Of a stretch of DNA of 64,000 bases, positions 37,331-50,032 are shown piece after piece. Each line of letters starts with the position of its first letter. The first letter of the stretch is position 1. Both the position numbers and the translations under genes were made by a program. The notes below the pieces were generated by a model. The model did not search any database, was not told the DNA's origin, and saw nothing but the letters and a program-made list of their open reading frames with translations. Source of the stretch: Polydactylus sextarius (taxonomy: Eukaryota; Chordata; Actinopteri; Polynemidae); contig CM028917.1 of the NCBI GenBank assembly GCA_016801845.1, positions 3,900,501-3,964,500 of the forward strand. The letters are read 5' to 3'.

Positions 37331-40300
37331 TCAAACCTGTTGGGTGATCATCTTTAACATCTGCAAGGCCATCGCTCCCTGGTCTGAGGGAATCTGTCAA
37401 AACAGAAAAAAATAAGACAATATTTTAATGTTGAAATTATATGTAAAAACTTTCCAGTTCATTTGAGGTCATAACAGTTACCAAAAATAAAATGTCATCA
37501 TCCCAGTTCTATCGTCTCACCATGTGACCAGCTCTGAGGATCCAATAGAAGCCAAAGTTCTTATAAGTCTTATAGAAAGCTCCGGTGACGCCCGGCGAGG
37601 CAGGGTCATCCAACGCGGTCCACCTCAGCTTGTTAAATGCAGGAAGCCCGTCCCACTTCAGCTGCTTCACCCACAGCTCCTGACCTGAGACCAGACGTCA
37701 GTCATGACATGCAAAGCATCACACAGTGGTTATATTAGAGCTGAACAGAAGGTAAGTTACCCATAGTGTCCACTATGAGGTCCAGCTGTCCATTGTAGAC
37801 GGTGACATTGACTCCAGCAGTCAACAGCTGGCTAACGATGTCCACCACGGGCTTCATGAAGTCTCCTGCCATTTTGCTGAAGACCTCCTCGGCCTGGCCT
37901 GATCACAGATCAGAGAGCAGAGAGGACATGAACAAGCAGAAAGACATAGATACAAACGTTTCAGTCCATCATAATGATGTAATAAGAGTCTACTGTCGGA
38001 GACGGTACCTCCCCAGGTGACGTTCTGAGGGATGATGCCCAGTTTCTTTCTGATCGGTCCATTCATCAGCTCGCTCAGCGATTGGCCGTGGAGGAGATGA
38101 ATGTGGCGACGTGTCTGCAGAGCTGATGCAAAGAGGGAAATTATGTTTGGACCACTGATAAAAAGACACTTCAAGTGGCACAGAAAGTGTTGTAGTAACA
38201 CACTCCTCCTGTGGCCAGAAATCACATGACAACGTCTCACCGATGTAGTTTTCTCCTGCTGACGAGCGCCGTCTCTCGTCCGGTTCCTGGGTGAGGATGT
38301 TGTAGAAGTTGACCCCATTGGTGTTCTGACAGGAAAGGCACAAGCAGAAGTCAAACAATGAGAAATATCAGACTATAAAATTGTGCAATATGGTGAAGAA
38401 ATAAATTGACTTTGTTGATCTGATGAGAGTAGATATGTCCACCACCTCATTGATTACCCACTAGGGCTCAGTCTGATACAGCAGTGATGTAATAAGTGGC
38501 AGGAAGACGTGTCCAGAGCAGTGGTCTGGAAAAGTTATCTGCTTGTGCAGGAGACACGTGATCACAGGAGGTGATAGAGTAAAGTAACTGGATCTGCTGA
38601 TGCTGACACAGTGAAAGTTGAGGTTTCTAGACCAAACAGCACATCTCTGAACAGTAAGTCTGTTGCATTAGCTGTTTATCTCAAGAAGAATTTAAGAAGA
38701 ATTTTTGTTTAAAAGTGGGGCCAAAAAAATGAGAATTTGAGTTGCATCAGATGTGGATGTTTCCTGCCCTGACAGTCACGTCTACTGTGAACTGATGTCT
38801 TGACAGGAAATGTCTGTGAGTCAGAGCAATGTACCCCAACAACAGCAGAACAACCTGAACAACTCATGGGTTGAACTGTAGACACAGCACTTTTGTTTTT
38901 GATGGAACAGCTGCATCCACCAGGGAAAGATATTTATAGTTCCTGGAAATGGACAGTCACTCGACAAACACAAAGACACAATAAGGAAGGTGAAGGCACC
39001 TATGTCATATTCCACATCATGACGTTTACCAAACAGATCAATGACTACAACACTGCTACTTTATCCATCAGCAGGACAATGACCCTAAACTTGGGAGTAA
39101 TCTCACAAAATCCACCTTGTGGCGTTTTCTAGTCAGAGTCTCAGTGGACTGAACTAAGAGAGATGATCACACCAAATGTCCTCAGAACACGTCTCAGCTG
39201 CAGTTAGACCGGTCCAACCAAACCGATCATCACATACTGGACCAGTTAGTAAGAGGTTCAACCAGTTATTAAATCCCAGGATCCATTTACTTAATGACAT
39301 TCTGCTGCTGTACCAACCTGCTCCACTACAGTCTCAGCCACAGACCACAGCTCAGTGGCTTTCTCAAACTGCCCCTGCTCCACAGCTTGCTTTACATCCT
39401 GAGCGGCGCTGGTGACTTCCTGTAGTCCATAATCATCCAGCAGAGACTGCAGAACAGAGAGACCACGGTCACATTAAAACTCAACGATTTAATCCTAAAA
39501 ACTCCAATTTTACCAAATATTGTTTGTAATGTTGGGACTTACAGTGGTGTAGAGGTATGGTCCCCAGGTCATGACAGAGTCTGTGGACATTCAAAGTCTT
39601 ACAGTGAGTTTTTCATGCCCAAGTCCCCTAATAAGCTTTTCATTGGCTGATACGTACAAGGTCTTTAATAACTTTATTTGTGCAGTTAAATAGAAAATAC
39701 ATTTGACATGTTTATTTAAACATGTCAAATGCTTAAGTGAAGCACCATGTTACCGAACATGTTACAAAATCTCATTGTGCAACGTTACGCTGAATTTTAC
39801 TTTTTGCTGAATGATACTGACCCAGTGGTGAAATCCATGAGTCTCCCAGAGCAACGCCAGCAAAATTGCACTTCACTGTTCCTTGTGTGATGGCCTGGAT
39901 GAACAGGAGATCCAGATTTAAAACATACACACGTGTCACAACGATGGAGAATATTCTGATGGTTACATTATAATCAATTAAAGTTTTTAAAAAAGGACCT
40001 AAATGAGGCACCAGGAGCCTGTGATGATGCAGGTTGAACTGTCTCAAATGTTTCTTACATTTTAATGACAAAAGTTCAAGAATGTTTGAGTTTAAACCTG
40101 AATTAAATGTAATAACATGTTTATAAGATAATACTATATATATATATATATAAATGCATCAATCCAAAGTTTCGTTTCATTGAAACTGTTTTATGTGAAA
40201 AGTTAATGACTGACAGAGTGTAGCATTATGGGTTGGAGAGACAGACAGAGAGAGAGATTTTTGTCTTGGTAACAATAACATGGAAGAATTTGCTGACTGT

Positions 40301-43042
40301 GAAACAAACCTTGCTCATGCATCACATGACAGTTCTTCAACAATAAGGACTTTCCACTATCAGAGAGCTCATAAGAACCTGATGGGGATTTCTGAGTCAA
40401 CATGCTGCCGTCAGACTAAAAAAAAAAAAAAAAAAAAAAAATAGATAAATAAATAACCTCACCTTGACGAGCTCTAGAGAGATGGCTGATGCCATTTTTC
40501 CTCCGTATGACTCGGAGAAGATGTAGAAGGGAACTTTCTGCAGATAACAAAGTAACAAAGTAACCAGTGGTTAAGTTTTGATTTTTTTTTTTGCCTACTT
40601 GGACACAGCAGAATCACATCAGCATAAGTTAATGTGGTGACATTGTTGGCAAACAGTCATGTGTGTTAGCTTGTTTGGTCTCCACCACCTGGAGCAGCTA
40701 CACACTCCTCCATGTTTGTCCAACTGCTGCTCGATTGTGTCTATCTGCTGTTTGCTGCTTAGCAGGAAATGAAAATATGTTTGTCTTCGGAAAATAAGCG
40801 CATTTTCCCCTTTTGTGGAAAACTTTAACATCATGTCGCAGTGAAGCAGACCGGACTGTCGGGAGCTTCTGTACCTGGAACTCGGTCCTCTCTGTGAAGA
40901 AGTGTTTGAGCAGCACCAACATGTCTGACGCCACTGTGGCCACGTTGGTGGCGTAGCCGTCAGGTTTCTCAGTGTAGCTGAAGCCAGTGCCAACAGGGTT
41001 GTCGACAAATAACACACTGGCTGCCTGAACCTGAAACACCCAGTACACACATGGATATATCAGCACATTGACCTGCATGTCAGCGTTTCAACATACTTTA
41101 TCAGGAACTACCAGCTCCTTGGAAAAACTGAAGAAAATCATACCCAGCTCGTCTTTCTGGGCTCTAGGTTTCTGTCCAAAGGTCCGATTTCCTCAAAGTT
41201 CCCAAAGCCACTTCCTGATCCTCCTGGTCCACCCTGAAGACAAATGGACACATTATGGTTATCAAGTTCAAACACTGTACATATGCAATTTACATTGACT
41301 TAGGTTATATTATTTATTATTTCACAGTTTATCTGTGTGAATCAACCTTATGTATTTATTGGAGAAATAATGCACTAAACCTATATTGAACTGGAAGGTT
41401 CCATTTCTTTTTTTTTTTTTTTTTTTTTAAAGGGCCGACTGCAGCCATGTGATTTGTCAGTTCCTTTTTTGTAGTTAAAAAAAAAAAAAAAAAAGCACCA
41501 CGGTTTCATTACCAAAAGCTGTTTTTAGTTTGAAGGTGTGATTCAGATACAACCAGTTGGTTTAAAAAGTCAACACTAGTGTATTTTTAGCTAATTTGCA
41601 CCAAATTCTGTGTGTGTTACAATAATTGAACCTTTTTCAAACGTATACCAGAGTATTTGACCTCTACAGTAAACTCTCGTTTCCTTATTTCTTCTTCTTT
41701 CCTTCACTTTTATATGATCTAAAAATCAACTTGTTTTGACTCGAGACAAATAGATTTAATTAATGCGCAGATATAAAATGTGACAGACACCGAGAAGAAA
41801 ACCAACAGGTCCCATAATATATAATGACATCCATCTTTTATTGGAGCTTCTGTCTGTCAAAGATCATATAACAAGTTTGGAACGCCGAATTCTTTAAACA
41901 TTTATCAAATGTCTACCTAACTCACATAATCTCTGCTGGAAGAAAGAAAACATTAAACATACATCATCTGATCCATTCCATAAAAGTATCAGTCATGAGT
42001 ACAAGTCAGTGGACTTGGTCCTGTCCTACCTGCAGCCACATGACCAGAGGCAGGTCCGTGTATCCAGTAGAGGGATTGTCTGCGTAGTAAAGCCACCAGA
42101 ACATGTGGGCCCCGTCTCTCACCTCCACATAGCTCCAGGTTTCTTTTTCTGTCAGAGGACTGGTGAGTCCTGTAAAAGATACATTGTTCATACGTCAGAT
42201 ACATTGACGGTTTAACTTGATATTCAGTTACAGTGTCATTTTCACAGGGACTAAAACTGATCTTGATGGGAAACTGAAATTAATGTGATAAAAGCCCTTT
42301 TAATCCAGTGGATAGAGATGTATTAAAGCTGCAGCGCAGCAGACTGTAAAATACAGATGTATGATTGCACACAAACATACAGTCTCTTCACAGTTTGCAG
42401 CTTTTTCTACTAGTTAAGTTTGTCTGAATACTACACAACTACAAATAACACATTCTACAACTAGTATATTCTTAGAAAGTGGCAAACAAATCCTGGAAAT
42501 TAAAACAATAATAATAATAATAATGATCAGAAAATCTATGATGTGATGACTATGGCTGTGTGTCTAAAGCTCCAGATCAATGTGTTTGTATTATTTACAA
42601 ATCGTTTATTTGTGATGCAACAATAAAGCACAGACTCATTAAACTCGTTCAGACAAACAGAGGAAACATTTTTCCATCAAACAAAAGCACGAGGCTTCCG
42701 TATATTTCCCGTCGAGTTGTAACGGAGGAAATGAAAGGCCTGAGTGTCCTCGGGCTCTGCAGCAGGAAACAGCCATTGAGGAGGCTACCACGGTGACCTG
42801 GAGGTAAAGGTGTCTGTGTGAGCAGAGGATGGAGTTCACGGCAGGTGTAAAGAAGAAGTTTGATTCAACTGAGTCGAGGTTTACAGTCATGGTAGTTCTG
42901 TTAGTTCACTTCTGGCATCACATTCAGCTCCGTGTCCACGGGTCATAACAAATAAATCAGTCTTACCTCTACTGACGGAGAGGACTAGTAAGAACAGCAG
43001 AGAACAGGCTGGTACCACCGGGCCCATTGTTGCAGCGATCAT
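37331..43042 (-). CDS. scpep1: retinoid-inducible serine carboxypeptidase 1
   Basis: Peptidase family S10 enzyme of the lysosomal/secretory route. Exons in transcript order: 42967-43042, 42030-42169, 41144-41233, 40875-41030, 40463-40537, 39822-39894, 39543-39580, 39318-39446, 38241-38325, 38009-38122, 37761-37898, 37521-37684 and 37331-37393. They give 446 residues; human is 452. A signal peptide is visible (PVVPACSLLFLLVLSVSRG), with in-frame Met codons at residues 1 and 6 both possible starts. The oxyanion segment GGPGGSGSGFGNFEEIGP, NPVGTGFSY and the triad are present: Ser about 164 in SESYGGK, Asp about 365 in NGQLDLIVDT and His about 425 in AGHMIPSDQ. The sequon NVT occurs twice (QNVTW and VNVTVYNG). 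Head to head with coil, as the two genes are also neighbours in human. Confidence 0.97.
39700..39731. repeat. perfect inverted repeat, 15-base arms and TT loop
   Basis: CATTTGACATGTTTA, then TT, then its exact reverse complement. It lies in scpep1 intron 6, on the 5' side of exon 7 by about 120 bases. Confidence 0.9.
40418..40441. repeat. poly-A run, 24 bases
   Basis: Lies in scpep1 intron 5, beside exon 5, with a (TA)n tract nearby at 40131-40153. In the sense strand of the gene it forms a poly-U stretch just downstream of the exon 5 donor. Confidence 0.9.
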
Positions 43043-43587
43043 GTGAAATCCAGTCTGTTTCACTGCTGCGGTTTTATTGTGACGAGAAATCACATGACCA
43101 CACCGGAGTCAGCTGACTCTCGCTCCTGTAGTTTACACATGACTCAGTCTCAGTAAAATTGAAATGGACACATAATAATTTATTTTTAATACATTATCAT
43201 AAATATGATATTATATATTATTTTCTTCTTTCCTCCGGCGGAACCGGAAATAAAACTTTTTCAACGCATGAACTAGAAGTCCTACCTCCAAGCCAACAGG
43301 GGCAGTGTTGTACTCAGGACAAGCGAAGACTTCCAGGAAAAGCTAAACCGCGTCCTTCAAAATAAAAAGACCAAACGTTTCGAAATGAGTTTAAAACCAG
43401 ATATATATATTTTTTAAATATTTTAAAATAAATTGTGTTCCACGCATTCATTGTGTTTGCTACCGCACCAGGCAACTTTATATTATATTATCATTATTGT
43501 TATATTTGTATTATATTATAACAGTGGTCCTCAAATGCATGACCATTGTATTTTATTTTCAAGGATGAATGATTAGCACATAGTAAG

Positions 43588-43618
<31 letters not shown>
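43588..43618 (+). repeat. (ACT)n microsatellite
   Basis: About ten perfect ACT units upstream of coil. Confidence 0.95.
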
Positions 43619-43657
43619 TTATAGTAATATAGTATAGTAGTGTAGTATATATAGTAA

Positions 43658-43659
<2 letters not shown>

Positions 43660-43688
<29 letters not shown>

Positions 43689-43689
43689 A
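43660..43689 (+). repeat. (GAA)n microsatellite
   Basis: About ten GAA units, 170 bases upstream of the coil start codon. Purine/pyrimidine mirror repeats of this kind can form triplex DNA. Confidence 0.95.
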
Positions 43690-43860
43690 CGTGGAATTAA
43701 TTATTTAGAAAAGGATAAAACTGTAAGAGGCCGAAAAAGGCGGCAGTATATTTTAAGACTCTTATTCCCAAAATCCGACCGGATGTTCTGTCTCCCGCTC
43801 TTCCGGTTGTAACGCCGGCGGTGTGTCTGGTGGTCCGGTGGATTGACGTGTTTGAGCGTC

Positions 43861-46800
43861 ATGGCCGCGCACAGTAGCAACTTTATCCGCGTGCGCTTAC
43901 TCTTCGACTACCCGCCGCCCGCCGTCATTGACTGCCGCTTGTGCTGGCTGCTCGTGGACCTGAACAAGTGTCGCGTGGTGGCGGATCTGGAGAGCGTGAT
44001 CAGGGAGAAGTTCGAGTTCAGCTCCAGGAGCATCCTGAACCTCTACGTAGAGGACTGTTACCTGCCGCACACAGAGTGCATCTTTGTGGTGCGAGACAAC
44101 GACAGCGTCAGGTGCGCGTGCCTCAGAATGCTGCTTGTAACAACACACGTCATTTACCTGCGACCTGTTTTGGGTTATATGACTGGGAAGAGAAGGATGA
44201 TAGTGTAGTTCTGAGGCTCTAATGGACTCCTGCTGGCACCTGGAGATACGTGGGCTCCTGATGGGCCTCTAGCGGCAGCCCTCAGTCCTGGAATCATCCT
44301 CTCAAACAGAGACTGGGTTCATAGATTTAGATTCACACTTGTTTTAGCTTTAATTGATTTGGGTCATGTATCACATGATTTAGGAGCAGGTGGGCCTTCC
44401 TCAGTGTCTCCCTCTGAAACTGTTATTTAAAAGCAACTTATAAGTGAAACTTCAGCTGCAATTTAAGGTTCAGTATCTTACTCAAGAACTCGACATGTAG
44501 ATTGGAGGAGTCTGGTGTTGAACCACCAACCTTCGTGCTTTAACCTCTTAAACCACAGCGGCTTCTGGTCATAGACACAGAGACACACAGTAGCTAACCT
44601 TAAATCAATATTGAGGCTCCTTGATGTCTGGCTCAGGATGTAGAGCAACCCACCAATCGGAGGGTTGGTGGTTTGATTCCCAACTCCTCCAGTCCACACG
44701 TGAAAGTGTGTTTGGCAAGTGGACCCTAATTTGCCCTCGATAGCTCTTCCATTGGTGTGTGAATGCGATTAGAATAGTGGTAACTGTGATTAGAATATAG
44801 AGGCGCTGTGTAAATGGGTAGATGTTCAACTGTAGTGTAAAGGACTTCTACTGGTCAAAGTGATTGGAAGTGAAAAGCGCTATATAAATGCAGTTTTAGT
44901 CATTTTAGCAGTTTTGCCTTTAGCTTGCAGGTAAAAGGGAGGAACAGAGTGTGACTCACTTCAGTTTGGGGAAAGCTTCACATCAGTGAGGTGTGCAGTT
45001 TACAACAGTGACAGGCAGTATGTGTATGGAGGATATTCATGAATCAGAGACGATCACATGACTGCAGCTTTGTTGCAATTTGTTGGCTTGCTTGTTTTTA
45101 AATTCTGGTGTTTGCCCCTACAAATTATTTTTCTCACTCATGGTTTTTGGGATTTGGGACACATATAATAGGTTTTCTTATGTTTTCACTGCGCCAAGCT
45201 TGATTTCAATACTAAAGTTGTTTGGTTTGACTTCTAAAGTTGTGTTTGTGTTTATTCCAGGGTGAAGGTGAGCTATCAGGCCCAGGTGAACAAACACAGC
45301 AGCGATCAAGAGACATTAAGTAAAAACTGCAGGAAGAGACAAAGACCCACAGAGGAGGATGGACAGGAAGAGAATGGAGTGAGCGTGGAGAGGAAGGAAA
45401 AAAAGAAGAAAAAAAGGACAGAGGTGAGCTTAGAGGTGGACGACAAGCAAGGCTCAGGTGATGGAGGGAAGAAGAACAAATCACACAAAGAGAAGAAGAA
45501 GAAGAAGATGGTGGAGATAAAAAGCCCCGCCGCTGCCCCCACCTCAAAGCCAGCTGCATCCGCCAAAAAAAGCGTGGAGCCAGTTAAAAGTCCCAAGAAG
45601 CCTCCAGCAACACAAACTAAGACACAAAGCAAAAAGTGCGTCTCCTCATCGTCTTCAGATTCTAGTAGCAGCAGTAGTGAGGAAGATGAAGCTCCCAAGA
45701 AGCCTTCTGCTAAAAAGGCACCACCCAAAACACTTCAGTCCACCTCCGCTGCCTCCAAACCACCTCCAGCCGTTAATCACGTCAAGACTAAACCACGCCC
45801 TGAGCCTTCATCATCATCTTCAGAAACAGACTCCTCCTCCTCTGATGAGGCACAGATCCCATTAAAAAACAAACCCTTACCCCCAAAGATTGTGAAACTA
45901 AACAACACCTCAGAGTCTCAGCAGCAGCCTCTGCAGAACGCCAGCTGTGCTCAGATACAGGTCGCCAGTGTGGCTCCGCCCCCTGGTGCCGGTAACGCAA
46001 CAGAGGCTCGGGACTCAGACGAGGAGGAGGAGATCAAGTTTGTCATCAAGCGGCCGACGCAGCCGCCAGGGTTCGGCTTGTCGGGCGGTCGATCGCCTTG
46101 GAGAGGAGGTGGCAGGGGCGGAGCCAAGCGTGGGGGGCGTGGAGATAGAGGGCAGGGTCAAGGTAGAGGGGTCAACGGAGGTTACAACGGTTACTCGGAG
46201 TTAAGGAATGGAGTCAAGGAGCCGAGCTATGAGACTGATTCACTGACCAACAAGTCCGTGGTCCTTCAGGTCTGTCTGCACCTTCTTCTACATGACTTAT
46301 TACAGGACGTTATAACTTTGACTTGAATGGTTCGGGTTCAGGCTAAAGCTCAGAGTAAAGCTGTAGATAGATATAATTTTCAAATATGAATCTGATATTT
46401 ATTTGCACAATATCATGCTACAGTAGGTTGATGCTGCATGTACCGGGGGTATAATTCACAATTTCATCACGATATGATAATATATCGATTCCTTTCACAA
46501 CCATGATGATATTTGACACCACAACAACCATACGATGTGTTTTCAATTGGATTTGGTTGATTTGATATATCCATTTAGCTCAGTCAGTTCAAAAAACAAT
46601 TACACTATGATTTGGCAATTGTATTTCAGAGCTCTTCCATATATCTAAATGAAAACCAAACCGTTCTTTTTAATAAAAAAAGAATACAAATTGACGTGTT
46701 GTTGATCCAGCTGTGATACTCGGAGCTCTTTTAGAGTTGTACAGGGATCAGTGTCGTGCTTCTTCTTCATGTACCCAGACAGGTTGGTTGAGTATTTTAC

Positions 46801-47739
46801 CTCGCACCATGTTATCCATCTTTTTTTCAAAATCTAAAATCTTTCCACACTGCTGATTTATTCCCAAGAGGCGACTAAACGTCTTCATTGTCTTTTTCTT
46901 GGCTACTTGCCACGACCTGCCTGGCACTTGGCTACTAGCATTGTTTGAATGTTTAGGAAAGAACAGTAGGAGGTGGAGCTTGGACAGAAATAGCGACACA
47001 GACGTGTTACGGGAATTTCAAAATAATGATGCGTTTTTAATTTGACAACATGGACCCATCCGCTGAACCCATGTATCGATCTAGATCAATGGATAGTTAC
47101 ACTTCTAACATCACGGGCAAAATGTCAAGCAGCCTCACTGAGGACACACAAACAGCATTGTTCTTGTATTAGCAGGGCAATTAGTCTGAGTATCAAGTAT
47201 GAAAAGGCAAACTTCCTCTATGACATTATCAGAGAAAAGGCTTGTGGGAAGATGACATTATAAAAGTGCCCTAAATTATCACCATCCTTCAGACTTTATA
47301 TAGGATAATTAAACTGTGACAGGATGAGGTGTCTGGGTGAGGGCTGTAGCTACCAGACAACTACATTAGTGACACTGTATTTGTGTGATGATGGTCATTA
47401 TGGAACACTGTGGCTGAATAATAATAACGTCTTTACCTCCTTGTGTGTCTCTGAATGTAGAATGGAGAAGGAAGTGCTCCCAAACGGGACTACAGCTCTC
47501 TGCCCCTGCTAGCTGCCCCTCCACAGGTGGGGCAGAAGATTGCCTTCAGGGTAAGTTTCAGTGTGTCGGTATCTCTGTGCTGACCTGGTTATTTTTGTCG
47601 TCGTCCTCTCTCTGATCCACTTAATTTACCAAAGCACCTCTCAGAAAATGAATAATATGTATTAGCCAAGGTACTCCTAGGTACATTTCCTGTTTTTAAA
47701 TGAGAAGTTATAGCTTAGCTATAGCTATTTAATATTAAT

Positions 47740-47787
<48 letters not shown>

Positions 47788-49146
47788 TTGCAGTATAATA
47801 AATTAAAATCACTGTGTTAGAACCAGTAAAATCACTATTTAGAGCCGAGTATGTGTGTAACCAACATCTTTGCACAAGTTTTCTAGCCTAAAATATACGT
47901 TGCGGTACCAGACAGATGACTATAGATTTAAACTGAGAACATGTTCTTTTTTGTTGTTTTATTTTCAACATCCTGGCTGATGGAATGTAGTTGTCAGTAG
48001 AAAAAATCTTACAATGATCACCAGTAATTCATTAACAAGTCTTGCAAGTTGAATAAGTCACGCCTGGAGGTAAAGAACCATGGATGAATGCTGCTGTCTG
48101 GTTCTTCAATATTAAAAAATGTGTGTGTTTGTGTTCACAGCTGCTGGAGCTGAATGAGAACTACTCACCAGAGGTTTCAGAATATAAGGTGAGTGTAGTC
48201 ATTTCTGCTGCTGTCTCACATGTTTGTTTATATCATAATCACGACACCAACCACGTTGTTGTATGTTTCAGGAGGGAAAGATTGTGAACTTTGACCCAAC
48301 AACTAAACAGATTGAGCTTGAGCTGCTTCATACCTTCCATGGTAGGAATAATGTCACCGCTGACACATACACTGTTACATCACAGATTAAACTGCATAGC
48401 AAAGATTGGTTTTCCTTACAAAACGAAATGTTCTTTTGAAAGTCTTTGGTTGTGCCTGTTTGTTATTGTTCCTAACTGTCTTCATGTCTCTCAGCTCCTG
48501 TTGAACCGGGGAAGTTTGACCTGGTCTATCAGAACCCCGATGGCTCAGAGACAGTAGAGTACGCTGTGTCTAGGAGCAGCAGGGTAAGACATAGCATACA
48601 ACTACTTGTTTATTAATAACCTCATAAACAGAAATCCCTGAAAAACACACATAATGTGGAGTGACTATGTGCATGATAATGTGCAAATAGCTGCTAACTA
48701 TGCTAAAGCTAATCTGATTAAAAATACATGAGAATAAATGCGCAACAATGTTTTTTGTGTTGCATTTAAGACCATATTACTGATTTAATGATAGTAAGTA
48801 ACAATATGAGGTTGAAGGCTTTGTGAAGGATGAAATGACACGTGTTTCTAATCAAACATATCTCAGTTAGCATGTTTAGCTTAAACATAAGAGCAGGGTA
48901 TGTTGGCCTAAACTGAGTTTTGCTGTCTTTCTGTGTTTGCTGTGTTTGGTCCAAGGCGAGTTAGAATTCAGTTTATTAGCTTGAAAAATCAAAACAGGTC
49001 AGACTTAAAACAGGTCAGAATATTTAGCTGAATATGTGAGCGATGGTTTCCTGTGGAGCTGATGTTGATATCACAACAATCTTTCTTTCGTTTCCCAGGT
49101 GACAGAGCAGTGGGACTCACTGCTGGAACCAAGGCTCATCATTTAA
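43861..49146 (+). CDS. coil: coilin, Cajal body scaffold protein
   Basis: Nuclear scaffold that nucleates Cajal bodies and binds SMN, Sm proteins and snRNP assembly factors. Exons: 43861-44111, 45261-46269, 47461-47550, 48141-48188, 48272-48341, 48495-48583 and 49099-49146. They give 534 residues; human is 576. The N-terminal self-association domain is residues 1-84 (RVRLLFDYPPP, then ECIFVVRDND). A long disordered middle follows, with Lys-rich blocks (KKKKKRTEV, HKEKKKKKM) and two Ser/Glu patches typical of phosphorylated coilin. An RG box lies at about residues 359-390 (GGGRGGAKRGGRGDRG). The C-terminal Tudor-like domain, about 421-534, contains VGQKIAFRLLELNENYSPEVS and KIVNFDPTTKQIELEL. 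The start was chosen as the first ATG in frame. Intron 1 holds two SINEs and intron 2 a hAT-like relic. Confidence 0.97.
44465..44562 (-). mobile_element. tRNA-derived SINE copy B, partial
   Basis: In coil intron 1. Reverse-complemented it reads TGTGGTTTAAGAGGTTAAAG, then GGTTGGTGGTTCAACACCAG, then CTCCTCCAATCTACATGTCG. This matches copies C and D over the tRNA-like head and following body. Confidence 0.7.
44612..44900 (+). mobile_element. tRNA-derived SINE copy C, nearly full length
   Basis: It begins with an A-box-like GGCTCAGGATGTAGAGCA and a B-box-like GGTTTGATTCCC. The common body CTCCTCCAGTCCACACGTG follows, and the element ends at AAAAGCGCTATATAAATGCA. It is the best-preserved copy in the window. 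Confidence 0.75.
46448..47105 (-). mobile_element. hAT-like transposon relic in coil intron 2
   Basis: One end reads GGTATAATTCACAATTTCATC with CACGATATGATAATATATCG, a pattern typical of fish hAT ends. The interior minus frame has WCEVKYSTNLSGYMKKKHD, resembling the second half of a BED zinc finger. The far end near 47100 is uncertain. Frames are broken and there is no transposase core. Confidence 0.45.
47739..47788. repeat. compound (CA)n(TA)n microsatellite
   Basis: Lies in coil intron 3, beginning about 190 bases past the exon 3 donor. Confidence 0.95.
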
Positions 49147-49345
49147 ATCTGACAAAACGGAGATGAGACTCTATTCTCTAAGCGTATTACTGTGTAATTA
49201 TTAGAAATTTTTTTTAAAGGAACTGTTGCATTTGAAATGGAGAAGAAATAATTTTATTTTAATATGTTGATGGAACGAGTGATGAGTGTTGGTTTTAAAG
49301 CTTTGTACAGTGATGTACCATGAACATTAAACTTGAACTGTTTTT

Positions 49346-49351
49346 AATAAA
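49346..49351 (+). terminator. coil: poly(A) signal of coil
   Basis: AATAAA 200 bases after the stop, inside an A-rich end. Confidence 0.7.
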
Positions 49352-50032
49352 AAAAAAAAAAGTGTCTCATTTGACTACAAGATAATTGTAAAAGTGTGGA
49401 GACCTTGTGTTTTTATCTCAAGCACATTTGTACCAGGAAAAGAAGAAAAAAAATGGCTTAAATGGTAACCGTGCTAAAATCAGAAAATAAACAAATAATT
49501 CTGATGTCAGACTTATGTAAATTACACATTTCACTCTATAATATCATTGTCTACTTCGATCAAGTCAACTTTTCTTAGGCCTTCACAATAAAAGTACCAA
49601 GTCAGCTGCAACTGGTAAAAATAATAACTTCATACAATACCTTTCAATCGTCAGTCAATCAGTCAATACCAGGCAACACGTAAAAGATAAATGATAAATA
49701 AGGCACTAGTTTAATCAATGATATGAATTAAATAATATAAAATAATACATCAAATATAGTAATAACACAAAGTGATTTTTTAAAGCAGACAGGGAAGTTT
49801 CTAGTCACATACAAATGTCACACAGCCTCGGTTACAGTCACACTGTTTAAACATGTACATATAATGTACACATGACTAACATAAATTTATCTCGCCACTT
49901 TTATTTTCATTCCCAGTGTGTTTCTTCATTTTTTGACTGTTACATCAGAAGATAGAGTATTTTATTTTGGTAGGACGCGGAAGGGACTGGCAACACACCT
50001 GTATTATTAATTATCAGTTCGCCTGTGACGCA
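49352..50032. other. spacer between coil and rab11fip4
   Basis: AT-rich, with no gene seen and no intact element. The right-hand part is the upstream region of rab11fip4. Confidence 0.5.

Larger units (their letters stand above)
43043..43860. promoter_or_regulatory. head-to-head scpep1/coil promoter region
   Basis: The start codons are 818 bases apart. The scpep1 side has a CLEAR-like TCACATGAC at 43090-43098, a 14-base palindrome GAGTCAGCTGACTC at 43106-43119 and GGAACCGGAAAT near 43240. The coil side has two ETS-type sites, ACCGGATGT near 43778 and CTTCCGG at 43800-43806. The middle holds adjacent (ACT)n and (GAA)n repeats and AT-rich DNA. Confidence 0.5.

Noticed and set aside
44612..44690. 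tRNA gene
   Set aside because: A- and B-box-like sequences belong to a SINE head; no cloverleaf or anticodon arm could be drawn.
45306..45728. 140-codon antisense frame inside coil exon 2
   Set aside because: Shadow of coilin's Lys/Ser-rich codons (AAG and TCC read in reverse as CTT and GGA).
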